A DNA stretch of 64,000 bases from JBOFBH01 sp051657715 (GTDB lineage Bacteria > Actinomycetota > Actinomycetes > Actinomycetales > Angustibacteraceae), in assembly GCA_051657715.1 (NCBI GenBank), contig JBOFLF010000047.1, positions 1 to 64,000 of the forward strand, in the 5' to 3' direction. The notes beneath the pieces were generated by a model. The model was given only the letters and a program-made list of their open reading frames with translations, was not told where the DNA came from and ran no database searches. Both the position numbers and the translations under genes were made by a program. How positions within the stretch are numbered: the first letter of the stretch is position 1; the number at the start of each line of letters is the position of its first letter. Shown here one piece after another: positions 33,136 through 41,998 of this stretch.

Positions 33136-33190
33136 GTCGGCCACTCAGCGGGTCGGCCACTCGGCGTGTCGGCCACTCGGCGTGTCGGCA
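33136..33190. repeat. 16-bp tandem repeat between rsmA and rpfB
   Basis: The unit GTCGGCCACTCGGCGT occurs three times with small changes plus a 7-bp partial copy in the 221-bp spacer between the minus-strand rpfB stop and the rsmA start. It is non-coding, and I see no terminator hairpin clearly attached to it. Confidence 0.9.
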
Positions 33191-33248
33191 AGCTGCTGAC
33201 CCCGCAGTGGGGGCTGGCCCGTACAGCTGCGGCGCGCCGCAGATCCGG

Positions 33249-34379
33249 TCAGATGAACAACCTGGACCCGCAGCTCCACTGACCGGCGCCGGCCTTGACG
33301 TACAGCGTTTTGGCCCGGGCGGTCTGCTCCGCCGGTGAAGCGTCGATCGGGTTGCCGGTGCCCCCGACGCTCGCCCAGGTGGACAGCGAGAACTGGTACA
33401 GGCCGTAGTGGCCGTTCGGGTTGACCGCTCGGGGATTGCCGCTGGACTCGCAGTCCGCCAGCGCCGCCCAGTTGAGGTCATCGACCGACTGCGGGAAGTC
33501 CGGCAGGTTCGGGTCCACCGGTTTCGTCCCGACCCGCTGCTTCTGGGTCACCGGCTTGGCCCGGACGTCGGACCCGATCTTCTTGCGGGACGTGGCCTTT
33601 CCGTTCACGTAGGTCACCAGGTAGGTCACGCGTTCTCGACCGCGCTTGCCCTTCGCCGTCACCGTGGTGGTGCCCTTGTCGAGCTTCGGGTCCTTTGTCG
33701 AGGTGATGGCGAACGGGATGCTGCGGTCGGTGCTGACCTCACGTTGCTCGACCCGGTCCAACCGGACGACACCACCGTCCGGGACGGGTCGGCCGGCCGC
33801 GGGCTGGAGTCGGTCGAGGCGGCCGACGGTCAGCGAGCGCTCCTGCAGCAGCGCCTCGACAGTGCCGGCGTAGGTGGACACGGTGGACCTCGTGCCGCCG
33901 ACGACCAGCGTGAGGTCCTTGCGGGTGTTCACCGTCATGGTCAGGCCCTGACGGCCGAGCCGGGTGGAGCGGGGCACCGACAGCCGGGCGGCATCGGTCC
34001 GCACGCTTACCTGCCGCAACGCCTCGCCCACGGTCAGTGCGGTCGTCCAATGGCGTTCGGTGCGGCCGTCCGCGGTGACCGTCAACAATCGCCCGAAGCG
34101 GACCGCCACGACGGCGCCGTCCTGGACCTCGGCGGTCATCGCCGGCGAGACCACGTCACGCTCACCGACCTGGATTCCCTGGCCGGCCAACACGTCCGCG
34201 ACCGTGTCGCCGAAGGCGTGCACCGTGCTGGTACGCCCGTCCACGGACAGCTCGATGTTCTTGTCGAAGCCAGCGACCGCAACCGTGCCGACCACGACAC
34301 CGGTCAGGGTGACCGCCTGCAGGGCGAGGCGGAGGGGGCGAGCGAGCACATCCGTCCAGACGTCGAGCCTCCCGCGCAC
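33249..34379 (-). CDS. rpfB: resuscitation-promoting factor RpfB-like (DUF348-G5-transglycosylase)
   Basis: Secreted muralytic protein that helps exit from dormancy. A basic N-terminus and one hydrophobic segment (LALQAVTLTGVVVGTVAVAG) act as signal or anchor. Three DUF348 ubiquitin-like repeats follow (residues about 40-220: VDGRTSTVHAFGDTV, TADGRTERHWTTALTV and similar), then a G5 domain (residues about 225-300) and the catalytic Rpf domain (WAALADCESSGNPRAVNPNGHYGLYQFSLSTW) with the essential Glu and a disulfide-type Cys pair. At 376 residues it matches M. tuberculosis RpfB. The final residues extend slightly past the conserved domain. Confidence 0.96.
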   Translation of the reverse strand: MRGRLDVWTDVLARPLRLALQAVTLTGVVVGTVAVAGFDKNIELSVDGRTSTVHAFGDTVADVLAGQGIQVGERDVVSPAMTAEVQDGAVVAVRFGRLLTVTADGRTERHWTTALTVGEALRQVSVRTDAARLSVPRSTRLGRQGLTMTVNTRKDLTLVVGGTRSTVSTYAGTVEALLQERSLTVGRLDRLQPAAGRPVPDGGVVRLDRVEQREVSTDRSIPFAITSTKDPKLDKGTTTVTAKGKRGRERVTYLVTYVNGKATSRKKIGSDVRAKPVTQKQRVGTKPVDPNLPDFPQSVDDLNWAALADCESSGNPRAVNPNGHYGLYQFSLSTWASVGGTGNPIDASPAEQTARAKTLYVKAGAGQWSCGSRLFI

Positions 34380-34526
34380 GGCGCCTACGGCGACCGGCCA
34401 GCCGGTGTCACCTCACCACCGGCCCTGCACCGGCCCTCGGCGTCACGAAGGGGCACGCTCACCCGGAGCGCACCCCCTGTGGCAGGCACGTCGCCGCGGC
34501 TTCCCGACCGCGGCCAACAGCTCACG

Positions 34527-34555
34527 ATCGTAACCACGGCACCGGACCCGGCCAA
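34527..34555 (-). promoter_or_regulatory. possible rpfB promoter
   Basis: On the minus strand TTGGCC (34555-34550) and TACGAT (34532-34527) are separated by 17 nt. The resulting leader to the rpfB start would be about 140 nt. I looked for the cyclic-di-AMP (ydaO) riboswitch that precedes rpf genes in some actinobacteria and could not recognise it. Confidence 0.35.
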
Positions 34556-34628
34556 GCCGTATGACAATCCCGGGTGATGCGACCGCGGAGCGTCACCGTA
34601 CTACTCCGAGATCTGTCCCTCCCGGCTT

Positions 34629-34646
34629 TGCTATACTCAGTATGTG
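34629..34646 (+). promoter_or_regulatory. extended -10 promoter, leaderless GTG start
   Basis: TGCTATACT provides an extended -10 (TGn plus TATACT at 34632-34637). The GTG start codon of the membrane glycosyltransferase begins 7 nt after it, where transcription should start, so the mRNA is probably leaderless. No -35 consensus is visible, as expected for an extended -10 promoter. Confidence 0.55.
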
Positions 34647-36347
34647 TCTTCTCTCGTACCCAGATTCCGCCGCGCTGAACGACCTGCTGGCCCGCACGTT
34701 GAACCACACGACGAGCCCTCGAGCGGGCCACCGGTGGAGCGGACGACAGCCCCGGACGGGGCCTCGATCGGCGGACTGTACGCAGGTCACCACGACCGGG
34801 TGTTGACCGCGCTGGTGGTGGGCATCGGCGCGCTCGCGGCAGCGATCCGGCTCGTGCAGCTGAGAGCGGCCGGCCCCTCGCTGGCCGCCGGTGACGAGTA
34901 CGTCATGACCGGGCGGGCGCTGAGCATCGCCGACGGCGACCTGCCGAACGCCTACGACTGGCCCACCGGCGGCCCGTTGACCCTCGCGCTGCTGGCCCGC
35001 GTCCTGGACCTGCTGCCCGGGTTCGACCTGCGGGATCCGACCCACCTGCTGCTCGCCGGTCGCGCGGTCTCGGTGACCGCGGGCACCGCCTTGGTGGTGG
35101 TGTGCGCGCTGCTCGCCGGGCAGCTGTGCCGCGCGGGGTGGCCGCGGCGATTCGCCGCGACAGTGGCCGGGACCGCCGTCGCCGTGGGATTCGTGCCGGT
35201 GGTGTCCAGCCGGGTGGCCCACCCGGAGATCCAGCAGGACGCCCTGGTCGCGGCCAGCTTGCTGCTGTCGCTGCGGTACGACCGCCGACGCACCTGGCTG
35301 CTGCTGCTGTCCAGCGCAACGCTGGCCGGCGCCGCCGCCGGCGCCAAGTACGTCGGCGGGATCGCCCTGCTGCCGCTGCTGGCCAGCGTGCTCACCGCCG
35401 GGTCGCCCTGGCGGACGCGAGCCGGGCGGGCGGGCGTGGCCTGCGGCGCTGCTGTCGTCGGGTTCGCGCTGGCGGTGCCGGGGACGGTGGTCGCGTTCGG
35501 CCGGGTGTGGGCCGGGGTGCGGGAGCAGGTCCTGCACTCCGCGGGCGGACACCTGGGCTTCGACACCCCGGGCCTGGCGCTGTGGCACCACCTGGGTAGC
35601 AGCCTGCCGGCGTCGATCGGCCCCTTGCTGACCGGGTTGGGCCTGGCGGGGGTGCTCGTCGCGGCGCTGCGCCCGCACCCGGACCGGGCTCGGCAGGAGC
35701 GGCTGGTGGCGTTCGCGGCGGGCTGCGGCCTCGCGGTCATCGGGCTGTCGCACCTGACCTTCCCGCGGTACGCGTTGCTGCCGCTGCCGGCGCTCGTCGC
35801 GCTCGGCGCAGCGCTGGCCGCCCGGGTCCTGGACGCCTCGTGGGCGCGCCGAGCCACCCGGCTGCCGGTGCTGGCGGGCGTCGTCGTGGTGTGCGCGTCC
35901 CTGCTGCTCCTGGTCACCGACTCGCTGCGGCTGGTCCGCGCTGCCGACCTGCCGCGCACCGAGCGCGCCGCGGCCGACGTGGTGCGGCAGCTGCCCGGGC
36001 AGGTCGTCACGGAGCCGCTCGCGCTGCCGGCCGCCCCGCTGCTGCCCCGGGTGCGGCGGGTCGCGAACTTCGGCACCACCCCGGCGGACCTGCCGTGCCG
36101 CCAGTGCCACGTGGTGCTGTCCTCGTTCGTGGAGGAGCGCTACCGCGCCGAACCCGAGCGGTACCGGGCCGCGGTCGCGGCGTACGACCGGATCCGCCGG
36201 GAGGGCACCGTCGTCGCGACGATCGCCCCCACGAGCGCCATGGACTACCGGTGGGAGGCGTTGCCGTGGCACGGCATACGCCGGATCCCGTTCGACGGCG
36301 ACCAGCCCCGGGTCGGGCCGGTGGTGACCGTGGTGCGGCTGCCGTGA
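34644..36347 (+). CDS. GT39/ArnT-type membrane glycosyltransferase
   Basis: A 567-residue polytopic membrane protein of the dolichyl-phosphate-mannose mannosyltransferase superfamily (GT-C fold). The first membrane helix (VLTALVVGIGALAAAIRLV) is followed by an external loop with the acidic GDEYVMTGRAL motif that supplies the catalytic Asp/Glu. Some ten hydrophobic segments continue to residue about 430, with a C-terminal extracytoplasmic domain. It should transfer a sugar from a polyprenyl-phosphate donor to a lipid, glycan or protein outside the membrane. GTG 34644 fits the leaderless promoter. The gene converges on tatD, separated by 22 bp. Confidence 0.8.
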   Translation: MSSLVPRFRRAERPAGPHVEPHDEPSSGPPVERTTAPDGASIGGLYAGHHDRVLTALVVGIGALAAAIRLVQLRAAGPSLAAGDEYVMTGRALSIADGDLPNAYDWPTGGPLTLALLARVLDLLPGFDLRDPTHLLLAGRAVSVTAGTALVVVCALLAGQLCRAGWPRRFAATVAGTAVAVGFVPVVSSRVAHPEIQQDALVAASLLLSLRYDRRRTWLLLLSSATLAGAAAGAKYVGGIALLPLLASVLTAGSPWRTRAGRAGVACGAAVVGFALAVPGTVVAFGRVWAGVREQVLHSAGGHLGFDTPGLALWHHLGSSLPASIGPLLTGLGLAGVLVAALRPHPDRARQERLVAFAAGCGLAVIGLSHLTFPRYALLPLPALVALGAALAARVLDASWARRATRLPVLAGVVVVCASLLLLVTDSLRLVRAADLPRTERAAADVVRQLPGQVVTEPLALPAAPLLPRVRRVANFGTTPADLPCRQCHVVLSSFVEERYRAEPERYRAAVAAYDRIRREGTVVATIAPTSAMDYRWEALPWHGIRRIPFDGDQPRVGPVVTVVRLP

Positions 36348-36349
36348 CT

Positions 36350-36364
36350 TCACCGCGGCGGTGA
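36350..36364. terminator. small palindrome between convergent genes
   Basis: TCACCGCGGCGGTGA is a perfect inverted repeat in the 22-bp gap between the membrane glycosyltransferase stop and the tatD stop. It could fold into a short GC-rich hairpin serving both strands. There is no T-run, which is common for actinobacterial terminators. Confidence 0.35.
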
Positions 36365-36369
36365 GCCCG

Positions 36370-37278
36370 TCAGCCCGAGACGTCGGGCGGGTCCCACGAT
36401 CCGTAGAGCCGCTCAGCGGTGACCGCCAGCTGGGCGCACAGCACGGCGACCTCGACACCCAGCACCTGGGCCATCACCCGAACCGTGTGGGGCACCAGGT
36501 AGCTGGCGTTCACCCGGCCTCGGTACGGCACCGGCGCCAGGTACGGGGCATCGGTCTCCACCTGCAGCTGATCCAGGGGAACGGTCGCGAGCGCGTCCCG
36601 CAGGCCGTCGGCGTTCTTGAACGTCACGGTGCCGGAGAAGGACAGCACGTACCCGGCGTCGACGCACCGGCGGGCCATCGCGACATCCCCGCTGAAGCAG
36701 TGGAACACCGTACGCGGCGGGGCGCCCTCCTCGTCCAGGATCCGCAGCACGTCCTCGTGGGCGTCCCGGTCGTGGATCTGCAAGGTGCGGTCCAGCCGCT
36801 TGGCCAGGTCGATGTGCCAGCGGAACGACTCCTGCTGCACCAGGGCGCCATCCGGCCCGGTGCGGTAGCTGTCCAGACCGGTCTCGCCGACCACCCGGAT
36901 CCGCGGGTGCGCGGCCAGTCGCTCGATCTGCGCGTACGCGGCGTCCAGCGCGGACCGGCCACCCGGGCCGGCAGCCAGCCGCGGCGCCTCGTTGGGGTGC
37001 AGCGCGACCCCGCCGAGCAGCTGCGGGTGCCGCTCCACCAGCTCGACGGTGCGCCGGGCGCTGGGCAGGTCGCAGCCGATCTGCACCGCCCGGGGGACGC
37101 CGACCGCGGCCGCCCACTCGAGCAGGTCCGGCAGCTCGGGATCACCGGCGGCCGAGCCGTGATCCGGCCAGGCGTCCCGGGCGGCGGCCGGGATGTCCAG
37201 GTGCACGTGGTCGTCCACCACCGGCAGCGGCAGCGGGTCGGGGGCCGGCGGACGCTCGTCCCGGCTGCCACCGCTCAC
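36370..37278 (-). CDS. tatD: TatD-family metal-dependent deoxyribonuclease
   Basis: A TIM-barrel hydrolase with 3'-5' exonuclease activity in characterised members. VVDDHVHLDI gives the first metal-binding His pair, VVGETGLDSYRTG the Glu block, LQIHDRDAHEDVLRIL the next His, VFHCFSGDVAMARR another His, and VETDAPYLAPVPYRG the final Asp. All metal ligands appear intact. The GTG at 37278 overlaps the metG stop (GTGA); 302 residues. The pair metG-tatD upstream of rpfB is a standard actinobacterial order. Confidence 0.95.
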   Translation of the reverse strand: MSGGSRDERPPAPDPLPLPVVDDHVHLDIPAAARDAWPDHGSAAGDPELPDLLEWAAAVGVPRAVQIGCDLPSARRTVELVERHPQLLGGVALHPNEAPRLAAGPGGRSALDAAYAQIERLAAHPRIRVVGETGLDSYRTGPDGALVQQESFRWHIDLAKRLDRTLQIHDRDAHEDVLRILDEEGAPPRTVFHCFSGDVAMARRCVDAGYVLSFSGTVTFKNADGLRDALATVPLDQLQVETDAPYLAPVPYRGRVNASYLVPHTVRVMAQVLGVEVAVLCAQLAVTAERLYGSWDPPDVSG

Positions 37279-39170
37279 GAAGCCGCCCCGGCTACCTCGG
37301 GGCCGGGCTCGGCGTCCGCGGCCGAGCCGGAGACCGCTGGACCAGAACCTGCCGGGTCGGAGACCGCTGAGCCGGAACCCACCGGGCCGGCCAACCGGGC
37401 CAGCTCGTCGGCCACCACGGACGGGTCCAGCTTGGTGAACACCGGCACCGGCGCCGGGACCGGCGTCCCGGGCACCACCGGGACCGACTCCCACCGTGAG
37501 GTCGCCGAGTAGTCACCCATCAGGACCGGGTACGACGGCCCGCCGTCCAGGTCCTCGACCTGCCGGATCTGCGGCATCGGCGAGACCACGCCGGTGCCGC
37601 CGAGCACCTCGTGCACGGTCTGCGCGCTGAACGGCAGGAACGGCGCGAGCAACGTGCGGCAGTCGCTGACCGCCTGCACCGCGTGGTGCAGCACGGTGCC
37701 CATCCGCTCCCGGTCCTCCTTGAGCTGCCACGGCGCCTGCTCGGACAGGTACGCGTTGACCACCCCGACCACCCGCATCGCCTCGGCGATCGCCTGCTTC
37801 TGCCGGTGGGCACCGATCAGCTCGCCGACCCGGTCGAACGCGCCGGCCGTGGTGGCCAGCAGCTCGGCGTCCGCCGGGGTGCGCTCGCCGGCCGGCGGGA
37901 TCGACCCGACGTTCTTGTGCACCAACGAGGCCGTGCGGTTCACCAGGTTCCCCCAGCCGGCGACCAGCTCGTCGTTTGTCCGCCGGACGAACTCGGCCCA
38001 GGTGAAGTCGGTGTCCTGGGTCTCCGGGCCGGCGGCGGATATGAAGTACCGCAACGCGTCCGGCTGGTAGCGGGCCAGCACGTCCCGGACCAGGATCACC
38101 ACTCCACGGCTGGAGGAGAACTGCTTGCCCTCCATGGTGAGGAACTCGCTGCTGACCACCTCGGTGGGCAGGTTCAGCTCGCCGTACGGCCCGGGCGTGC
38201 CACCGCGGGAGCCGCGACCGTCGTAGCCGAGCAGCTCCGCGGGCCAGATCTGGGAGTGGAAGGTGATGTTGTCCTTGCCCATGAAGTAGGACGACAGTGC
38301 GTCCGGGTCGTTCCACCAGCGGCGCCAGGCGTCCGGGTCGCCGGTGCGCCGAGCCCACTCGATGCTCGCCGACAGGTACCCGATCACCGCGTCGAACCAG
38401 ACGTACAGCCGCTTGGTGGGCTGGTCCCGCCAGCCGTCCAGGGGCACCGGGATGCCCCAGTCGATGTCCCGGGTCATCGCCCGCGGCCGCAGGTCGTCCA
38501 GCAGGTTGAGGCTGAACCGCAGCACGTTCGGCCGCCAGCGGCCCTCGGACTCCTTGCCGTGCAACCACTCCGCGAGCGCGTCGGCGAGCGCGGGCAGGTC
38601 CAGGAAGAAGTGCTGGGTGTCCTCGAACCGCGGGGTCTCGCCGTCGATCCGGCTGCGCGGGTCGATCAGATCGGTGGGGTCCAGCTGGTTGCCGCAGTGG
38701 TCGCACTGGTCACCACGGGCCTGGGCGTACCCGCAGATCGGGCAGGTGCCCTCGATGAACCGGTCCGGCAGGGTGCGGCCGGTGGACGGCGAGATCGCCA
38801 CCCGGGTGGTCCGCTCCACCAGGTACCCGTTGCGGTGCACGGTGGCGAACAGCTCCTGCGCGACCGCGTAGTGGTTGCGGGTGGTGGTGCGGGTGAACAG
38901 GTCGTAGCTGAGCCCGAGCGCGGCCAGGTCCTCGACGATCACCCGGTTGTAGCGGTCGGCGAGCTGCTGGGGGCTGACGCCCTCGGCCTCGGCCTGCACC
39001 ACGATCGGCGTGCCGTGCTCGTCCGTTCCGCTGACCATCAGCACGTCGTGCCCGCGCATCCGCATGTACCGGCTGAACACGTCGGACGGGACGCCGAAGC
39101 CGGCGACGTGGCCGATGTGCCGCGGGCCGTTCGCGTACGGCCAGGCGACCGCGGAGAGCACGTGGGTCAT
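37275..39170 (-). CDS. metG: methionyl-tRNA synthetase
   Basis: Charges tRNA-Met. The N-terminus AVAWPYANGPRHIGHVAG contains the HIGH motif. CPICG and CDHCG form the zinc knuckle near residues 145-165. The KMSKS position reads GKQFSSSRG, a variant seen in actinobacterial enzymes. The anticodon-binding helical domain follows, and the last 60 residues are Pro/Gly/Ser-rich. There is no C-terminal tRNA-binding (EMAP) domain. ATG 39170 with AGGGTGG upstream gives 631 residues. Confidence 0.97.
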   Translation of the reverse strand: MTHVLSAVAWPYANGPRHIGHVAGFGVPSDVFSRYMRMRGHDVLMVSGTDEHGTPIVVQAEAEGVSPQQLADRYNRVIVEDLAALGLSYDLFTRTTTRNHYAVAQELFATVHRNGYLVERTTRVAISPSTGRTLPDRFIEGTCPICGYAQARGDQCDHCGNQLDPTDLIDPRSRIDGETPRFEDTQHFFLDLPALADALAEWLHGKESEGRWRPNVLRFSLNLLDDLRPRAMTRDIDWGIPVPLDGWRDQPTKRLYVWFDAVIGYLSASIEWARRTGDPDAWRRWWNDPDALSSYFMGKDNITFHSQIWPAELLGYDGRGSRGGTPGPYGELNLPTEVVSSEFLTMEGKQFSSSRGVVILVRDVLARYQPDALRYFISAAGPETQDTDFTWAEFVRRTNDELVAGWGNLVNRTASLVHKNVGSIPPAGERTPADAELLATTAGAFDRVGELIGAHRQKQAIAEAMRVVGVVNAYLSEQAPWQLKEDRERMGTVLHHAVQAVSDCRTLLAPFLPFSAQTVHEVLGGTGVVSPMPQIRQVEDLDGGPSYPVLMGDYSATSRWESVPVVPGTPVPAPVPVFTKLDPSVVADELARLAGPVGSGSAVSDPAGSGPAVSGSAADAEPGPEVAGAAS

Positions 39171-39266
39171 GCCGTCCACCCTAGTGAGCGACCTCCGCCC
39201 CTTCCCCGCGCGCTCGGCCCGCGCGCGGCAGGCCCAGCGTCGGTGGTCGGTCCTACGGTGGCGCCC

Positions 39267-40013
39267 ATGGCGACGAGGTTCGAGGCCGTGGTGGTGAACG
39301 CGCTCGACCCGCCGGCGCAGGCCCGCTGGTGGGCGGACGCGCTCGGGTGGCGGATCACCTACTCCAACGCCGAGGAGGTGGGCGTCGAGCCGCCGGAGGG
39401 CGAGCCAGGGCTGGAGCTGTGCATCGGGCTGGTACCGGACGACAAGGTGCGACCCAACCGCGTGCACCTCGACCTGGCCAGCCGCAGCACCGAGCACCAG
39501 CGGGAGCTGGTCGACCGGCTGCTGGCCGCCGGGGCGATCCGAGCGGACGTCGGTCAGCCGACGAGCGGGCCGGGTGCGGTGCCGTGGGTGGTGCTGCGGG
39601 ACCAGGAGGGCAACGAGCTGTGCGTGCTCGAGCCGCGGGACGTGTACGCGGACACCGGCTCTCTGGCCGCGGTGGTCGTCCCGTCGCGGGACGTCCAGGT
39701 GTCAGCCACGTTCTGGGAGGCCGCGACCGGCTGGCAGGAGGCGCCCGACCGGGGCGCCGGCTATCCGGCGCTGCGGTCGTCGACCGGTGGGCCGTTCCTG
39801 GAGTTCCTGCCCGCTGACGACGCTCCTGCGGTGCCGGAGCGGGTGCACCTGGACGTCCGCCCGCTGCCCGGCCACCCGCAGGACGCCGAGGTCGCCCGAC
39901 TGCTCGGGCTCGGCGCCCGGCCGGCGGACATCGGCCAGGCAGACGTGCCGTGGGTGGTGCTCACCGACCCGGACGGCCTGACCCTCTGCGTGTTGTCGAC
40001 ACCGCAGGCATGA
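39267..40013 (+). CDS. double VOC-domain (glyoxalase-like) protein
   Basis: Two tandem glyoxalase-like units in 248 residues. The first runs from FEAVVVNALDPPAQARWWADALGWRI to DQEGNELCVLEP, the second from LAAVVVPSRDVQVSATFWEAATGW to DPDGLTLCVLS. The HLDLASRS and HLDVRPL strands also match between the halves, so the protein arose by internal duplication and probably forms one closed metal site or a binding pocket. Such proteins include bleomycin-resistance-like and uncharacterised glyoxalase-like families; the function is unknown. It is divergent from metG, whose start lies 96 bp away. Confidence 0.85.
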   Translation: MATRFEAVVVNALDPPAQARWWADALGWRITYSNAEEVGVEPPEGEPGLELCIGLVPDDKVRPNRVHLDLASRSTEHQRELVDRLLAAGAIRADVGQPTSGPGAVPWVVLRDQEGNELCVLEPRDVYADTGSLAAVVVPSRDVQVSATFWEAATGWQEAPDRGAGYPALRSSTGGPFLEFLPADDAPAVPERVHLDVRPLPGHPQDAEVARLLGLGARPADIGQADVPWVVLTDPDGLTLCVLSTPQA

Positions 40014-40092
40014 GCCGAGAAGCGGCGGCCCGTCGGCGTCGAGGCGTGCCCCGGGCCGGTCCGGTGCAGTCGCCACCGGTTAGCGTGCCCGG

Positions 40093-40848
40093 GTGGCGAA
40101 TCAGCGGATCGGGTCGGGGCAGCCGTGGGAGGCGCAGGTCGGCTACAGCCGGGCGGTGCGGGTCGGCAACCAGGTGTGGGTGGCCGGGACGACCGCCGCA
40201 GACCCCGCCGGCGGCGAGCCGGTCGGCGGTGGCGACGCTGGGGCGCAGGCCGCGGAGGCCGTGCGGCGCATCGTGTCCGCGCTCGCCGAGGTGGGCGCAG
40301 GCACCGACCATGTCGTCCGCACCCGCATCTACTACACGGATGCCGCCCATTGGCCCGCGGTGGGCCTGGCGCACGGCGAGGTGTTCGGGGACGTCCGACC
40401 GGCCTCCACCGCGGTTCAGGTGAGCGCCCTGGTCGACCCACGACTGCTGGTCGAGATCGAGGCCGAGGCGGTCATCGGGGCCACGCTCGGACCAGCCGGC
40501 GCGGTCAGCGCGTTCGTCAACGCTTTCAACACCGCGGACGCCGCCGGACGGGACAGTCTGTTGTCCGCCGCGGTCGGCGAGACCGTCCACTACAACGATC
40601 CTCATATCCCGGAGCCGGTGGTCGGGCGAACCGCCCTGGGCGGGTTCGTCGATCGGTTCCACCAGCAGCTTCCCGACGTCCGGCTTCACGCTGAGGGGCG
40701 GCCGCAGGTCACCGGCGAGCGATGGCGGCTGCGCTGGGCACTGATCCGGCCGGACGGCAGCGTCCTGTCCCGCGGTGGCTACCGCGGGACGCTCGACGGG
40801 GACGGCCGGCTCCGCACGATCGAGGGGACGGTCGACGAGCCGGGCTAG
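40093..40848 (+). CDS. RidA domain fused to a SnoaL-like domain
   Basis: A 251-residue two-domain protein. Residues about 1-128 are RidA/YjgF-like (Rid proteins hydrolyse reactive enamines and imines): QVGYSRAVRVGNQVWVAGTTA, AEAVRRIVSALAEVGAG and VVRTRIYYTDAAHW, with the conserved Arg before IYYTD, and STAVQVSALVDPRLLVEIEAEAV. From about residue 132 a SnoaL/NTF2-like domain begins (VSAFVNAFNTADAAGRDSLLSAAVGETVHYNDP), ending in a beta sheet. GTG 40093 is the start. A Rid-SnoaL fusion suggests a small-molecule imine or cyclisation substrate. The gene is convergent with rsmI. Confidence 0.82.
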   Translation: MANQRIGSGQPWEAQVGYSRAVRVGNQVWVAGTTAADPAGGEPVGGGDAGAQAAEAVRRIVSALAEVGAGTDHVVRTRIYYTDAAHWPAVGLAHGEVFGDVRPASTAVQVSALVDPRLLVEIEAEAVIGATLGPAGAVSAFVNAFNTADAAGRDSLLSAAVGETVHYNDPHIPEPVVGRTALGGFVDRFHQQLPDVRLHAEGRPQVTGERWRLRWALIRPDGSVLSRGGYRGTLDGDGRLRTIEGTVDEPG

Positions 40849-40862
40849 TCCCTGACCCGCGG

Positions 40863-41798
40863 TCACACCACCGACGAGGCGTCGGGCCTGTTGCCGTGCC
40901 GGGTCACCCGGCCGAGGACCTCGCGGACGGTCGGCTCGGTCAGTGCGGTCTCGTAGAGCCCGCGCTTCGGGACGCCGTGCACGCTCGCCACCTCGGCCAC
41001 AGCATCCTTCAACCGCAGCCCGTCGGCGACCCGGGCTCGAACCTGCGACATCAGGTGGGCCGGGTCAGCCGGTGCTGACGGCGCCCCGGCCACCACGACG
41101 GTGACCTCACCGCGCACCTGGTCGCTGGACGCCCAGTCGGCGAGCTCCTCCACCGGCCCGCGACGGACCTGCTCATACGTCTTGGTCAGCTCGCGGCAGA
41201 CGGCGGCCAGCCGCTCGGCGCCGAATGCCGCGGCGAGCGCGGCGAGCATCGCGGGCAGCCGGTGCGGGGCCTCGAAGAACACCAGGGTGCGGCGCTCGGT
41301 CGCCAACGCCGCCAGCACCCGGTCGCGCTCCCCGGCCCGCCGGGGCAGGAAACCCTCGAAGCAGAACCGGTCCACCGGCAGGCCGCTGACCGCCAGCGCG
41401 GTGAGCACTGCGCTCGGCCCGGGTACGGCGCTCACCCGTACCCCAGCCTCGATCGCCGCTGACACCAACCGGTACCCCGGGTCGGACACCGACGGCATCC
41501 CCGCGTCGGTGACCACCGCGACGGTGGCGCCGGCCCGCAACGCCTCGACGATGTGCGCGGTCCGCTTGGACTCGTTGTGCTCGTGGTGGCTCAGCACCCG
41601 CCCGGTGATCTCGACGCCGAGGGAAAGCGCCAGCCGCGACAAGCGGCGGGTGTCCTCGGCGGCCACCAGGTCGGCGGACGCCAGCAGGTCGACGAGCCGT
41701 GGTGACGCGTCCCGGGGGTCGCCGATCGGGGTGGCCGCCACCACCAGCAGGCCGTTGCGATCCTCGCTGGAGCGTCTGCCCACTGTTCTCTGCTTCAC
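40863..41798 (-). CDS. rsmI: 16S rRNA (cytidine1402-2'-O)-methyltransferase RsmI
   Basis: SAM methyltransferase of the tetrapyrrole-methylase fold that modifies C1402 in 16S rRNA. LLVVAATPIGDPRDASPRLVDLLASADLVAAEDTRR is the diagnostic N-terminus, LSHHEHNE follows, VAVVTDAGMPSVSDPGYRLV and VPGPSAVLTALAVSGLP are SAM-site blocks, and EGFLPRR and FFEAPHRL are further signatures. GTG 41798 has GGAG directly in front; GTG 41783 is an alternative. About 311 residues. It is divergent from the O-mannosyltransferase gene, as in mycobacteria. Confidence 0.95.
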   Translation of the reverse strand: MKQRTVGRRSSEDRNGLLVVAATPIGDPRDASPRLVDLLASADLVAAEDTRRLSRLALSLGVEITGRVLSHHEHNESKRTAHIVEALRAGATVAVVTDAGMPSVSDPGYRLVSAAIEAGVRVSAVPGPSAVLTALAVSGLPVDRFCFEGFLPRRAGERDRVLAALATERRTLVFFEAPHRLPAMLAALAAAFGAERLAAVCRELTKTYEQVRRGPVEELADWASSDQVRGEVTVVVAGAPSAPADPAHLMSQVRARVADGLRLKDAVAEVASVHGVPKRGLYETALTEPTVREVLGRVTRHGNRPDASSVV

Positions 41799-41998
41799 TC
41801 CAGATCGTCCAGGTCGTGTCGGTTGGCTCGCCCACCCCCCAGGGTAGCGAGCACGAGTGATCGACCACGGACGGCTGCATCGACCGACAACCGCCTGAGC
41901 CGGCGGCACCCGCCCCGGCGGAAAGCTGCGGCCGGTCCGCCACCGCCGGCCGACGTGTGCGTTGATCTTGCTGCGATCACGCGGGATGGCCGCTCGGG

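Noticed and set aside
34380..34643. Cyclic-di-AMP (ydaO) riboswitch upstream of rpfB
   Set aside because: The expected conserved core could not be found by eye, so no riboswitch is claimed.
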